Assembly (NCBI GenBank): GCA_019635285.1
Contig: JAHBZS010000013.1
Location: 62,001 to 126,000, forward strand
Direction of reading: 5' to 3'
Source: Rubrivivax sp.
GTDB taxonomy: Bacteria > Pseudomonadota > Gammaproteobacteria > Burkholderiales > Burkholderiaceae_C
DNA: 64,000 nt
The notes under the pieces: model-generated
What the model saw: only the letters and a program-made list of their open reading frames with translations
What the model was told of the DNA's origin: nothing
The model's database searches: none
Shown here: in pieces, positions 1-10,402 of the stretch
Layout of the letters: every line of letters begins with the position of its first letter
How positions within the stretch are numbered: the stretch's first letter is position 1
Position numbers and translations under genes: made by a program

Positions 1-789
1 GTCCGAATGCTCGGAGCCGTCCACCGCGAGCAGCACGCGCCGCAGGCGGTTGGGCTGCGCCGGCTCGGCCACCGCCGCTGTGGCCGGACGGGCGGCACGC
101 GCCCGCGCGGCCAGCCATTTGCCCACCAGCAGCACGAACAGCGCGCCGATGGCCGACGCCAGGTAGGGCCACCAGCCGGGTTGTGTGGCGCTCCAGTCCT
201 TGAGCACCGGGTCGCTGACCACCATGCTGCCGGCGATCCAGCCGAGCAGCATGCCGCCCAGCGTGATGATCAGCGGATAGCGGTCCATCAGCTTGATGAC
301 CAGCTGGCTGCCCCAGACGATGATCGGGATCGACACCAGCAGGCCGAAGACCACCAACGGCATCTTGTGGTCGCCACCGGCGCCTTCGGCCGCGCCGGCG
401 ATGGCGATGACGTTGTCCAGGCTCATCACGAAGTCGGCGACGATCACCGTCTTCACCGCGGCCCACAGCTTGTCGCTGGCCTCGATGTTGCCGTGGCCTT
501 CGTCCTCGTGCTCGGGCAGCAGCAGCTTGATGCCGATCCACAGCAGCAGCGCCGCGCCGACGATCTTCAGGTAGGGAATCTGCAGCAGCGTCAGCGCGAA
601 GAAGATCAGCACCACGCGCAGGCCGATGGCGCCGGCCGTGCCCCACAGGATGCCCAGCCGGCGCTGCTTGGGCGGCAGCTTGCGGCAGGCCAGCGCGATG
701 ACCACCGCGTTGTCGCCACCGAGCAGGATGTCGATCATGATGATCTGACCGACGGCGATCAGGAACTCGGTGGTCAGCAACGCGTCCAT
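1..789 (-). CDS. TerC-UspA fusion membrane protein, copy 1 (3' end beyond window)
   Basis: TerC-family integral membrane protein fused to a universal stress domain. The 263 visible codons begin at ATG 789 and run off the left edge. The GGDNAVVIALA motif of TerC proteins is near residues 24-34, followed by several hydrophobic segments and the acidic stretch EHEDEGHG. The last visible residues, RRVLLAVDGSEH, are the first beta strand of a UspA domain, so the fusion matches the next gene downstream. TerC proteins are linked to tellurite resistance and, in studied bacteria, to manganese export during exoenzyme metalation; the Usp part usually binds ATP. The metal substrate here is unknown. The gene starts 21 bp beyond the stop of copy 2 on the same strand, so the two are probably co-transcribed, copy 2 first. 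Confidence 0.85.
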   Translation of the reverse strand, partial: MDALLTTEFLIAVGQIIMIDILLGGDNAVVIALACRKLPPKQRRLGILWGTAGAIGLRVVLIFFALTLLQIPYLKIVGAALLLWIGIKLLLPEHEDEGHGNIEASDKLWAAVKTVIVADFVMSLDNVIAIAGAAEGAGGDHKMPLVVFGLLVSIPIIVWGSQLVIKLMDRYPLIITLGGMLLGWIAGSMVVSDPVLKDWSATQPGWWPYLASAIGALFVLLVGKWLAARARAARPATAAVAEPAQPNRLRRVLLAVDGSEHSD

Positions 790-810
790 CGATAGCGCTC
801 CTTCGGGGGA

Positions 811-1959
811 TCAGCGGATCAGCAGCACCGGCATCGCCGCGGCCTCCAGGGTCGCCTGCGCCACCGAGCCGAGCAGCGCGCCGGTGGGCGCGCCGAGGCC
901 ACGCGTGCCCATGACGATCATGTCGCAGCCCGTCTCGCGCGCCAGCGCGGCGATGCTCGGCCCCGGTTCGCCGACACGCCGATGGTCCTGGTGCGCCAGC
1001 CCGGCGGCGTCGAGCGCGGCCCGCGCGGGCGCCAGCGCCTGCTCGCTGCGCTCGGCGTGGTAGTCCTCGATGGTCTGGCCGCCGACGAAGCGGCCGACTT
1101 CGCCCGGCAGCGGGCGTTGCACGTTGACCAGGTGCACCTGCAGGTCGCCCGGCTGGCGCAGTTCGCCGCGCAGCTGGATGACGTGGTTGACCACCCGCGC
1201 CGCAACCTCGGAGCCGTCCACGGCCAGCAGCACGCGGCGCAGCACGCCGCCGCTGGCCGTGGCCGGCGCCTCAGGGGCCGCCTGGGCGGCCGACTTGCGC
1301 GCGGCCAGCCACTTGCCGACGACGACCACGCCGATCGCGCCGGCCAGCGGCGCGCCCCAGTGCAGGAACGCGGCATGCACGTCCACCCAGGGTTTGTCGA
1401 TCGGGTCGGTGACCGCCATGTCGCCCGCCACCCAGCCGAGCAACGCAGCGCCCAGCGTGATGATGATCGGGAAGCGCTGCATCAGCGTCAGCAACAGCTG
1501 GCTGGCGAACACCACCAGGGGGATCGACACCGCCAAGCCGACGATCAGCAGGAAGTTGCTGCCCTTGGCCGCCGCCGCCACCGCGATGACGTTGTCCAGG
1601 CTCATCACCAGGTCGGCGAGCAGGATGGTCTTGATCGCCGCGGCCAGGCTGGTGCCCACCTTGCCGTGGCCTTCGTCTTCGTCCTCGGGCACCAGCAGCT
1701 GCACGGCGATCCACAGCAGCAGCAGCGCGCCGACCAGCCGCAGGTACGGCAGGCGCAGCAGTTCGACGGCGACGATGGTGAGCACGATGCGCATCACCAC
1801 CGCGGCGCCGCTGCCCCAGAAGATGGCCTTCTTCTGCTGTTCGGGCGGCAGGCCGCGTGCGGCCAGGGCGATGACCACCGCGTTGTCGCCCGACAACACG
1901 ATGTTCACGCCGATGATCTGCAGCAGCCCAATCCAGAGCAACGGATCGGAGATATTCAT
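811..1959 (-). CDS. TerC-UspA fusion membrane protein, copy 2
   Basis: A 382-residue protein. Residues 1 to about 215 are a TerC domain with the metal-site motif SGDNAVVIALAARG near the start, about seven hydrophobic segments, an acidic PEDEDEGHG loop and a second MSLDNVIAVA motif. After a short Ala-rich linker, residues from about 238 (RRVLLAVDGSEVAARV) to the end are a UspA domain with the typical GxRG...GSVAQ nucleotide-binding end. ATG 1959 is preceded by GGGAGG at good spacing. It is a paralogue of the gene just downstream (1-789), with the same domain order and matching motifs, so the pair arose by tandem duplication. It may move metal ions such as manganese across the inner membrane, with the Usp domain as a cytoplasmic sensor; this is inferred from the families. 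Confidence 0.85.
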   Translation of the reverse strand: MNISDPLLWIGLLQIIGVNIVLSGDNAVVIALAARGLPPEQQKKAIFWGSGAAVVMRIVLTIVAVELLRLPYLRLVGALLLLWIAVQLLVPEDEDEGHGKVGTSLAAAIKTILLADLVMSLDNVIAVAAAAKGSNFLLIVGLAVSIPLVVFASQLLLTLMQRFPIIITLGAALLGWVAGDMAVTDPIDKPWVDVHAAFLHWGAPLAGAIGVVVVGKWLAARKSAAQAAPEAPATASGGVLRRVLLAVDGSEVAARVVNHVIQLRGELRQPGDLQVHLVNVQRPLPGEVGRFVGGQTIEDYHAERSEQALAPARAALDAAGLAHQDHRRVGEPGPSIAALARETGCDMIVMGTRGLGAPTGALLGSVAQATLEAAAMPVLLIR

Positions 1960-2030
1960 CGTGCGCCTCCCGGTTCTACGCCTGCCGCGAGCGCAGGCCG
2001 CACGATGCTATAGGCGCGCCCGCCGGCGCT

Positions 2031-2050
2031 GGTGCGTGAATCTACGCACC
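2031..2050. terminator. Hairpin downstream of sucD (candidate terminator)
   Basis: A perfect 7-bp inverted repeat (GGTGCGT, 6-nt loop, ACGCACC) lies 20 bp past the sucD stop and 70 bp before the TerC copy 2 start. No T-run follows on either strand, so it would be an atypical intrinsic terminator or a 3' stabilising stem. The rest of the gap 1960-2069 shows nothing clear. Confidence 0.3.
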
Positions 2051-2069
2051 CAGGGTCATGCCCGGCGCG

Positions 2070-2963
2070 TCAGAGCAGGGCCTTGAGCAGCTTGCCCATC
2101 TCGGAGGGGTTGCGCGTGACGGTGAAGCCGCATTCCTCCATCACCGCCAGCTTGGCCTCGGCCGTGTCGGCGCCGCCGGAGATCAGCGCGCCGGCGTGGC
2201 CCATGCGCTTGCCCGGAGGCGCGGTGACGCCGGCGATGAAGCCGACGACGGGCTTCTTCATGTGGTCCTTGCACCAGCGCGCGGCCTCGGCCTCGTCGGG
2301 GCCGCCGATCTCGCCGATCATGATCACCGCATCCGTGTCCGGGTCGTCGTTGAACAGCCGCATGATGTCGATGTGCTTCAGGCCGTTGATCGGGTCGCCG
2401 CCGATGCCCACCGCACTGCTCTGGCCGATGCCGAGTTCGCTGAGCTGCGCCACGGCCTCGTAGGTCAAGGTGCCGGAGCGGCTGACCACGCCGACGCGGC
2501 CCTTCTTGTGGATGTGGCCGGGCATGATGCCGATCTTGATCTCGTCGGGCGTGATGGTGCCCGGGCAGTTGGGGCCGAGCAGCAGCGTCTTCTTGCCGCC
2601 GGCGGCCTCCTTGGCCTTCATCTTGTTGCGCACCTCCAGCATGTCGCGGATGGGGATGCCTTCGGTGATGCAGATCGCCAGGTCCAGGTCGGCCTCGACC
2701 GCTTCCCAGATGGCCGCCGCGGCCCCCGGTGGCGGCACGTAGATCACGCTGACGGTGGCGCCGGTCTGCGCCTTGGCGTCCTTGACGCTGGCGTAGATGG
2801 GAATGCCTTCGAAATTCTCGCCGGCCTTCTTCGGGTTGACGCCGGCGACGAAGCAGTTCTTGCCGTTGGCGTAGGCCACGCACATGCGCGTGTGGAACTG
2901 GCCGGTCTTGCCGGTGATGCCCTGCGTGATGACCTTGGTGTCCTTGTTGATCAGGATGCTCAT
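2070..2963 (-). CDS. sucD: Succinyl-CoA ligase (ADP-forming) subunit alpha
   Basis: The 297-residue alpha subunit of succinyl-CoA synthetase. It interconverts succinyl-CoA + ADP + Pi with succinate + CoA + ATP in the TCA cycle, in the cytoplasm, as a complex with SucC. The sequence begins [19 protein letters not shown] as in the family, carries the CoA-binding Rossmann fold in the first half, and has the phosphohistidine loop as [10 protein letters not shown] near residues 238-247. Length is normal. It follows sucC with a 7-bp gap on the same strand, so the two form one operon transcribed from upstream of 4131. Confidence 0.97.
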   Translation of the reverse strand: MSILINKDTKVITQGITGKTGQFHTRMCVAYANGKNCFVAGVNPKKAGENFEGIPIYASVKDAKAQTGATVSVIYVPPPGAAAAIWEAVEADLDLAICITEGIPIRDMLEVRNKMKAKEAAGGKKTLLLGPNCPGTITPDEIKIGIMPGHIHKKGRVGVVSRSGTLTYEAVAQLSELGIGQSSAVGIGGDPINGLKHIDIMRLFNDDPDTDAVIMIGEIGGPDEAEAARWCKDHMKKPVVGFIAGVTAPPGKRMGHAGALISGGADTAEAKLAVMEECGFTVTRNPSEMGKLLKALL

Positions 2964-2970
2964 GTGTTCC

Positions 2971-4131
<1,161 letters not shown>

Positions 4132-4314
4132 GGACGGACTCGCGCTGAGGGGTGACGGTGGGGGCCGACGACGCGGTGGATGATCGATCACGCGCCTTGC
4201 AGCATCCTGAATCTGCCGCGCCGGGCGTCGGTGTCGTGCCGGCCGGGTCAGGCTCGTCGACGCACCGCCTCAGGCGGCTGCCCGGTTGGCGGGCCGGCGC
4301 ACTTTATCACGCGG

Positions 4315-4797
4315 TCACTCGACGGGCGGCTCCTCGTCGGGCCCGTCGACCCGGCCGGTCAGCACCCGCCGGATCACCTCGCCGGAGAAACCGCGCCCGG
4401 CCAGAAAACGCATGCGCCGGGCACGCTCATGCGCGTCGGCCGGCGGCGTGCCGAAGCGGCGGCTGCACAGCTGCGCGGCGCGCTGCAACTCGCTGTCGCG
4501 CAGTTGCTGCAGCGCCTGCGGCGGCAGCTTCAGCCCGTGCTGGGCCAGTTCGCGCTGGATGCGCTGCGTGCCCATGCCTGCCGAGCGCAGGCGCACGCGG
4601 CTTTCGACGAAACGCTGCTCGCTCAGCAGCCCCTTGGCTTGCAGCGCATCGAGCAGCCCGTCGACCTGCGTGGCGGCGTCGGGCTCGTCCGGCCCCAGGG
4701 CGCGCAGCAGCTTGCGCCGCAATTCGCTGCGGCTGTGCTCGCGCTGCGCCAGCCAGCCCAGTGCCCGCGCCTGCAGGCTGGGCGGCGGCCGCTTCAT
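4315..4797 (-). CDS. recX: Regulatory protein RecX
   Basis: A 160-residue RecX-family protein, a small helical protein that binds RecA filaments and limits their activity. The start at ATG 4797 (MKRPPPSLQARALGWLAQREHSRSELRRKL) matches the family; the LAQREHSRSELRRKLL helix is the usual RecX hallmark. A longer reading from 4890 adds an unlikely Arg-rich tail. It lies 141 bp downstream of recA in the same direction, the usual recA-recX order, so it is likely co-regulated by the SOS response. The C-terminal part keeps the motif RARRMRFLAGRGFSGEVIRRVL. The recA-recX gap contains nothing I can name. Confidence 0.93.
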   Translation of the reverse strand: MKRPPPSLQARALGWLAQREHSRSELRRKLLRALGPDEPDAATQVDGLLDALQAKGLLSEQRFVESRVRLRSAGMGTQRIQRELAQHGLKLPPQALQQLRDSELQRAAQLCSRRFGTPPADAHERARRMRFLAGRGFSGEVIRRVLTGRVDGPDEEPPVE

Positions 4798-4938
4798 GCG
4801 GTCACTCGGCGGGCTTGTCGGCCGCCGGCCGCGGCCCGCCCGTCGCGCCGCCCACCGTGTGCTGGCGGGGGCCAACCGCCTTCGCGGCATGCCAACCGGC
4901 GCCGCCGATGTGCGCCTGCGCCGACATCGCGGGCACGG

Positions 4939-5982
<1,044 letters not shown>

Positions 5983-6006
5983 CTGCTTTCTCCTTCGTGG
6001 CGGGCC

Positions 6007-6036
6007 ATTATGGCCATCCGCTGGATGTTTGTACAG
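6007..6036 (-). promoter_or_regulatory. recA promoter with LexA (SOS) box
   Basis: On the + strand 6021-6036 reads CTGG-ATGTTTGT-ACAG, a near match to the LexA operator CTGT-N8-ACAG (one mismatch). On the recA strand a -35-like TGTACA (6035-6030) and a -10-like CATAAT (6012-6007) are separated by 17 bp. The operator therefore covers the -35 element, as expected for LexA repression of recA. The start codon is at 5982. Confidence 0.8.
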
Positions 6037-6111
6037 TAGATTTGCAGTGCCGGGCGCCATCACCGGCTGCCTAGAATCCCGTCGCAAGTGCCATGACAAG
6101 GAGACCCGGGC

Positions 6112-6783
6112 ATGCGCATTCTCATTGCCGAAGACGACCAAGTCCTGGCGGATGGGCTGCTGCGCTCGCTGCGTGCGGCCGGTTATGCCACCGACCACGT
6201 GAGCAGCGGCTCGGAGGCGGACGCCGCACTGGCCGACCATGAGTTCGACTGCGTCATCCTTGATCTGGGATTACCCAAGATGCACGGGCTGGACGTGCTG
6301 CGCCGCGTGCGCGCGCGCGGCTCGTCGGTGCCGGTGCTGATCCTCACCGCGGCCGACAGCGTCGAGCAGCGCGTCAAGGGGCTCGATCTGGGGGCCGACG
6401 ACTACATGGCCAAGCCCTTCTCGCTGCAGGAGCTGGAGGCGCGCGTGCGCGCACTGACGCGCCGCGGGCTGGGCAGCGCGGCGACGATCATCAAGCACGG
6501 GCCGCTGAGCTTCGATGCCACCGGCCGCGTGGCCTACATCAACGACCAGATGATCGAGCTGTCGGCGCGCGAGCTCTCGCTGCTGGAGGTGCTGTTGCAG
6601 CGCGCCGGCCGGCTGGTCAGCAAGGACCAGCTGGTCGAGCGGCTGTGCGAATGGGGCGAAGAGGTCAGCAACAACGCCATCGAGGTCTACATCCACCGCC
6701 TGCGCAAGAAGATCGAGCAGGGGCCGATCCGCATCGCCACCGTGCGCGGACTGGGCTACTGCCTGGAAAAGATCCCCGCTTGA
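6112..6783 (+). CDS. OmpR/QseB-type response regulator
   Basis: A 223-residue two-component response regulator. The receiver domain (1 to about 118) has the acidic pair D8/D9, phospho-acceptor D51 in [12 protein letters not shown]79 and K101 in DYMAKPF. The C-terminal winged-helix domain (about 125-220) has the OmpR signature [18 protein letters not shown]...[19 protein letters not shown] at 6098-6103 supports ATG 6112. It lies 16 bp upstream of its likely partner sensor kinase (6800-8287), so the two form an operon. It resembles the TctD/QseB group, in which the kinase partner has a HAMP-linked two-helix input. The signal and target genes cannot be read from the sequence. Confidence 0.93.
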   Translation: MRILIAEDDQVLADGLLRSLRAAGYATDHVSSGSEADAALADHEFDCVILDLGLPKMHGLDVLRRVRARGSSVPVLILTAADSVEQRVKGLDLGADDYMAKPFSLQELEARVRALTRRGLGSAATIIKHGPLSFDATGRVAYINDQMIELSARELSLLEVLLQRAGRLVSKDQLVERLCEWGEEVSNNAIEVYIHRLRKKIEQGPIRIATVRGLGYCLEKIPA

Positions 6784-6799
6784 GCCGAACCGAGGCCCC

Positions 6800-8287
6800 G
6801 TGACCGCGCCGAGCCAGCAGCATTCGCTGTTCGGCGAGATCCTCGACTGGATGCTCGCGCCGCTGCTGCTGCTGTGGCCGATGAGCATCTTCCTGACCTA
6901 CCTGGTGGCGCAGAACATCGCCAACCGCCCCTACGACCGCGAGCTGGGCGTGGTGGTGCGCGCCATCGCCCAGCAGGCCAGCGTCGACCCGGCCAGCGGC
7001 AGCCAGCCACCGACGGTGCGCCTGCAGATGCCGTCGATGGCCGCCGAACTGCTGCGCGCCGAGGACGCCGACAGCGTGTTCTTCCAGGTGCTGGGGACGC
7101 GCGGCGAGTTCGTCGCCGGCGACGAGGCGCTGCCGGTGCCCGAGGAGCCGGTGCGCCAGGCCGGCGAGCTGCAGTTCCGCGACGAGACGATGCGCGAGGA
7201 ACCGGTACGCGTGGCCTACATGTGGCTGAAGGTGCCGGGCGCGCCGGGCGACAGCACGATGCTCGTGCAGGTGGCCGAGACCTTGCAGAAGCGCGCGCGC
7301 CTGGCCAACGAGATCATCAAGGGCGTGATCCTGCCGCAGTTCATCATCCTGCCGCTGGCGGTGGTGTTGGTGTGGTTTGCGCTGGCGCGCGGCATCAAGC
7401 CGCTGAGCCTGCTGCAGCAGCGCATCCGCCGGCGCGACAGCTCCGACCTGAGCCCGATCGACGAACGCGACGTGCCCGACGAGGTGGCTCCGCTGGTGCG
7501 CGCCATCAACGAGCTGCTGGGCCGGCTGGACCAGTCGATCCGCACGCAGAAGCAGTTCCTCGCCGACGCGGCGCACCAGCTGAAGACGCCGCTGGCCGGG
7601 CTGCGCATGCAGGCCGAGCTGGCCGGCCGCGAGATCGACGCCGGCGCCAGCGACGCCGGCTCGCTGAAGAACTCGCTGCAGCAGATCGCCCGCTCCAGCC
7701 AACGCGCCGCGCACATGGTCAACCAGCTGCTGGCCATGGCGCGCGCCGAGGACCGCGAACAGGCGCTGCGCAAGCAGGACCTGGACCTGGCCGCCATCGT
7801 CATGGAAGCGGTGCGCGACTTCGTGCCCAAGGCCATGGACAAGCGCATCGACCTGGGCTACGAAGGCCCGGACGAAAGCACCGGCGCGCGGCTGCACGGC
7901 CAGCCGGTGCTGGTGCGCGAGATGGTGCGCAACCTGGTCGACAACGCGCTGCAATACACGCCCGGCGGCGGCACGGTGACGGCGCGCGTGCTGGCCGACC
8001 CCTTCGGCCAGGTGGTGGTGCTGCAGGTCGAAGACAACGGCCCGGGCATCGCCGAGGCCGAGCGCGAACTGGTCTTCCAGCCCTTCTACCGGCCGGCCGA
8101 CACGGTGATCGAAGGCAGCGGCCTGGGCCTGGCCATCGTGCGCGAGGTGGCCGAGCAGCACGGCGCCGAGATCTCGGTGGCCGATGCGCAGCCGCGGGCG
8201 GTGGCCGCGGCCCATGGCAGCGGGCCCGGCACCTTGATCACGGTGCGCTTTCCGGTGCGCTGGACGCCGCCCCGGCCTGCGGCCTGA
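6800..8287 (+). CDS. Sensor histidine kinase (TctE/QseC-like)
   Basis: A 495-residue membrane histidine kinase that probably phosphorylates the regulator just upstream. Two transmembrane helices (about residues 15-36 and 173-198) flank a periplasmic sensor region of about 135 residues; a HAMP-like linker follows. The H-box KQFLADAAHQLKTPL has the phospho-acceptor at H259. The ATPase domain has the N-box (VDNALQYTP), the G1 box DNGPGIAEAE and the G2 box GSGLGLAIV. The start is GTG 6800, 16 bp after the regulator stop; the SD is weak, suggesting translational coupling. The last 50 bp overlap the convergent dehydrogenase gene (8238-9173). Confidence 0.92.
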   Translation: MTAPSQQHSLFGEILDWMLAPLLLLWPMSIFLTYLVAQNIANRPYDRELGVVVRAIAQQASVDPASGSQPPTVRLQMPSMAAELLRAEDADSVFFQVLGTRGEFVAGDEALPVPEEPVRQAGELQFRDETMREEPVRVAYMWLKVPGAPGDSTMLVQVAETLQKRARLANEIIKGVILPQFIILPLAVVLVWFALARGIKPLSLLQQRIRRRDSSDLSPIDERDVPDEVAPLVRAINELLGRLDQSIRTQKQFLADAAHQLKTPLAGLRMQAELAGREIDAGASDAGSLKNSLQQIARSSQRAAHMVNQLLAMARAEDREQALRKQDLDLAAIVMEAVRDFVPKAMDKRIDLGYEGPDESTGARLHGQPVLVREMVRNLVDNALQYTPGGGTVTARVLADPFGQVVVLQVEDNGPGIAEAERELVFQPFYRPADTVIEGSGLGLAIVREVAEQHGAEISVADAQPRAVAAAHGSGPGTLITVRFPVRWTPPRPAA

Positions 8288-9173
8288 GCGCCGGATCGCG
8301 GTGCGCGGCCACGCGCCAGCGCCACAGCGCGGCGTCGTCCTGCTCTGCCAGCCCGGCGCGGCAGGCATCGGCGAAGAGCGCCGCGGCCACCTGGCCCAGG
8401 CGCTGCGGCATGCCGGCGGCGTCGGCCATGGCCATCGCCAGCCGGGAATCCTTGGCCAGCAGCGCCATCTGCGCCTGCACCGACGCATCGTGGCCGAGCG
8501 CGCGGCGCAGCCGGTCGCTGCCGATCCAGCTCTGGCCGCTGGAGGCCTCGATCACCGCCAGTGTGGCGGCCGGGTCCAGCCCCAGGCTTTCGGCCAGCGC
8601 CAGCACCTCGGCCGCGCCGGCCAGGTTGATGGCCGCCAGCAAGTTGTTGACGAGCTTGGTTCGCGCGCCGTCGCCCGGCGTCGGGCCGATGCGGAAGAGC
8701 CGCGTCGACATCTGCTGCAGCAGCGCCTGCCAGCGCACGAACGCCGCATCGGCGCAGGCCAGCATCAGGCTCATCGTGCCGTCGCGCGCGCGCGCCGGGC
8801 CGCCGGACATCGGCGCGTCGATGCAGTCGATGCCCAGCGCAGCCAGCCGTGCGGCAGCGTCTTCCACAGCCTGCGGCGACAGCGTCGGGCACAGCATTAC
8901 CGTGGCGCCGCGCGCCAGGCCGTGCACCGCGCCGCGCGCGCCGAACAGCACCTGATGGGTCTGCGCGTCGTCGACCACGGCGACGATCAGCAACTCGCGG
9001 CCCAACGCGGCCGACGCCGCATCGGTATGCACCGTGGCACCCGCCGCCTGCGCCGCGGCTTCGCGCGCGGCATCCACGTCGTGCACGCCGACGTCGTGGC
9101 CGCGCTCGAGCAGGCGCAGCGCCATGGCCAGCCCCATCAGGCCGATGCCGACGAAGCCGACTCGCGCGCGCAT
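8238..9173 (-). CDS. NAD(P)-dependent 3-hydroxyacid dehydrogenase (3-hydroxyisobutyrate / L-threonate dehydrogenase-like)
   Basis: A 311-residue beta-hydroxyacid dehydrogenase. The N-terminal Rossmann domain has GxGxxG (G9, G11, G14), the substrate motif is APMSGGPARARDGT (S123-G125), and the catalytic lysine is K173 in RTKLVNNLLAAINLAGAAEVLAL. The last block resembles L-threonate dehydrogenases (LtnD) and tartronate-semialdehyde/3-hydroxyisobutyrate dehydrogenases; which sugar acid or hydroxyacid is used cannot be fixed. The C-terminal 25 residues are Ala/Pro-rich and overlap the 3' end of the convergent histidine kinase. The gene ends 10 bp from rodA's upstream side on the same strand. A denD-like gene lies elsewhere in the window (21532), so a link to tetronate metabolism is possible but not shown. 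Confidence 0.85.
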   Translation of the reverse strand: MRARVGFVGIGLMGLAMALRLLERGHDVGVHDVDAAREAAAQAAGATVHTDAASAALGRELLIVAVVDDAQTHQVLFGARGAVHGLARGATVMLCPTLSPQAVEDAAARLAALGIDCIDAPMSGGPARARDGTMSLMLACADAAFVRWQALLQQMSTRLFRIGPTPGDGARTKLVNNLLAAINLAGAAEVLALAESLGLDPAATLAVIEASSGQSWIGSDRLRRALGHDASVQAQMALLAKDSRLAMAMADAAGMPQRLGQVAAALFADACRAGLAEQDDAALWRWRVAAHRDPALRPQAGAASSAPESAP

Positions 9174-9183
9174 CGTGCCCGGC

Positions 9184-10344
9184 TCAGCTCTGCATCAGCC
9201 GGCGGCTCTTGGACACCGACATCAGGATGCCCAGGCCCAGGCCGAGCGTGACCATCGCCGTGCCGCCGTAGCTGATGAAGGGCAGCGGCACGCCCACCAC
9301 CGGCAGGATGCCGCTGACCATGCCCATGTTGACGAAGGCATAGGTGAAGAAGCTCAGGGTGATGGCGCCGGCCAGCAGCCGCGTGAACACCGTCGGCGCC
9401 TCGGAGGCGATCCACAGACCGCGGAAGATCAGGAAGGTGAAGCCCAGCAGCAGCGCGCCCACGCCGGCCAGGCCGAACTCCTCGGCAAAGGCGGCGAAGA
9501 TGAAGTCGGTGGTGCGCTCGGGGATGAACTCCAGGTGCGTCTGCGTGCCCTGCATGAAGCCCTTGCCGCTCAAGCCGCCGGAGCCGATGGCGATCATGCC
9601 CTGGATGATGTGGAAGCCCTTGCCCAGCGGGTCGCGCGTCGGGTCGAGCAAGGTGCAGACGCGGTGCTGCTGGTATTCGCGCAGCACCGGCCAGCGCACG
9701 CCCTCGGCGCAGATGGCGTCGGCGCTGAAGACGATCGCGCCGATGGCCAGCGCGCCGACCACCAGCACCGGCAGGATCAGCTTCCACGACAGGCCGGCGA
9801 AGAAGATCACGTAGATGCCGGCGGCCAGCACCAGGATCGCGGTGCCCAGGTCGGGCTGCTTGGCGATCAGCCCCACCGGCACCAGCAGCAGCGCGCCGGC
9901 AACCAGGAAGTCGGGCACACGCAGCTGGCCTTCGCGGCGCTGGAACCACCAGGCCAGCATCAGCGGCATGGCGATCTTCATGATCTCGCTGGGCTGGATG
10001 ACCGTGCCGACGTACAGCCAGCGCGTGGCGCCCTTCTTGGTGATGCCCACGCCCGGCACGGAGGTGACGATGAGCAGCGCCAGCCCCAGCAGGTACACCG
10101 GCACGGCCAGCTGCAGCAGCCGCTGCGGCGGCACCTGCGACACCAGCAGCAGCACGCCCAGCGCCAGCAGCATGTTGCGGCCATGGTCGACGAAGCGCGT
10201 GCCATGGTCGTAGCCGGCGGAATACATGGTCACCAGCCCCAGTGCCGCCAGGCAGCCGATGGCCAGCGCCAGCCAGGCGTCGTAGCCGGTGAACAGCGGC
10301 TGCACGCGCTGCCACAGCGTCGGGCGCTCCAGCACCGCGCTCAC
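9184..10344 (-). CDS. rodA: Rod shape-determining peptidoglycan glycosyltransferase RodA
   Basis: A 386-residue SEDS-family polymerase with about ten transmembrane helices. It polymerises lipid II into glycan strands together with PBP2 during cell elongation. Family blocks are visible: YSAGYDHGTRFVDH near the N-terminus, VGTVIQPSEIMKIAMPL, KQPDLGTAI and the C-terminal GVPLPFISYGGTAM. I chose GTG 10344 (MSAVLERPTLWQRVQPLF), which has GAAGGG about 7 nt upstream and matches RodA N-termini; the ATG at 10425 would overlap mrdA and add an odd basic tail. Last gene of the mreB-mreC-mreD-mrdA-rodA operon. Confidence 0.95.
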   Translation of the reverse strand: MSAVLERPTLWQRVQPLFTGYDAWLALAIGCLAALGLVTMYSAGYDHGTRFVDHGRNMLLALGVLLLVSQVPPQRLLQLAVPVYLLGLALLIVTSVPGVGITKKGATRWLYVGTVIQPSEIMKIAMPLMLAWWFQRREGQLRVPDFLVAGALLLVPVGLIAKQPDLGTAILVLAAGIYVIFFAGLSWKLILPVLVVGALAIGAIVFSADAICAEGVRWPVLREYQQHRVCTLLDPTRDPLGKGFHIIQGMIAIGSGGLSGKGFMQGTQTHLEFIPERTTDFIFAAFAEEFGLAGVGALLLGFTFLIFRGLWIASEAPTVFTRLLAGAITLSFFTYAFVNMGMVSGILPVVGVPLPFISYGGTAMVTLGLGLGILMSVSKSRRLMQS

Positions 10345-10402
10345 GGGTCTACCCTTCGCGCGGCGCGCTGCGGGATTCGCGCTTGGGGACGGCCCGGCGC
10401 GC

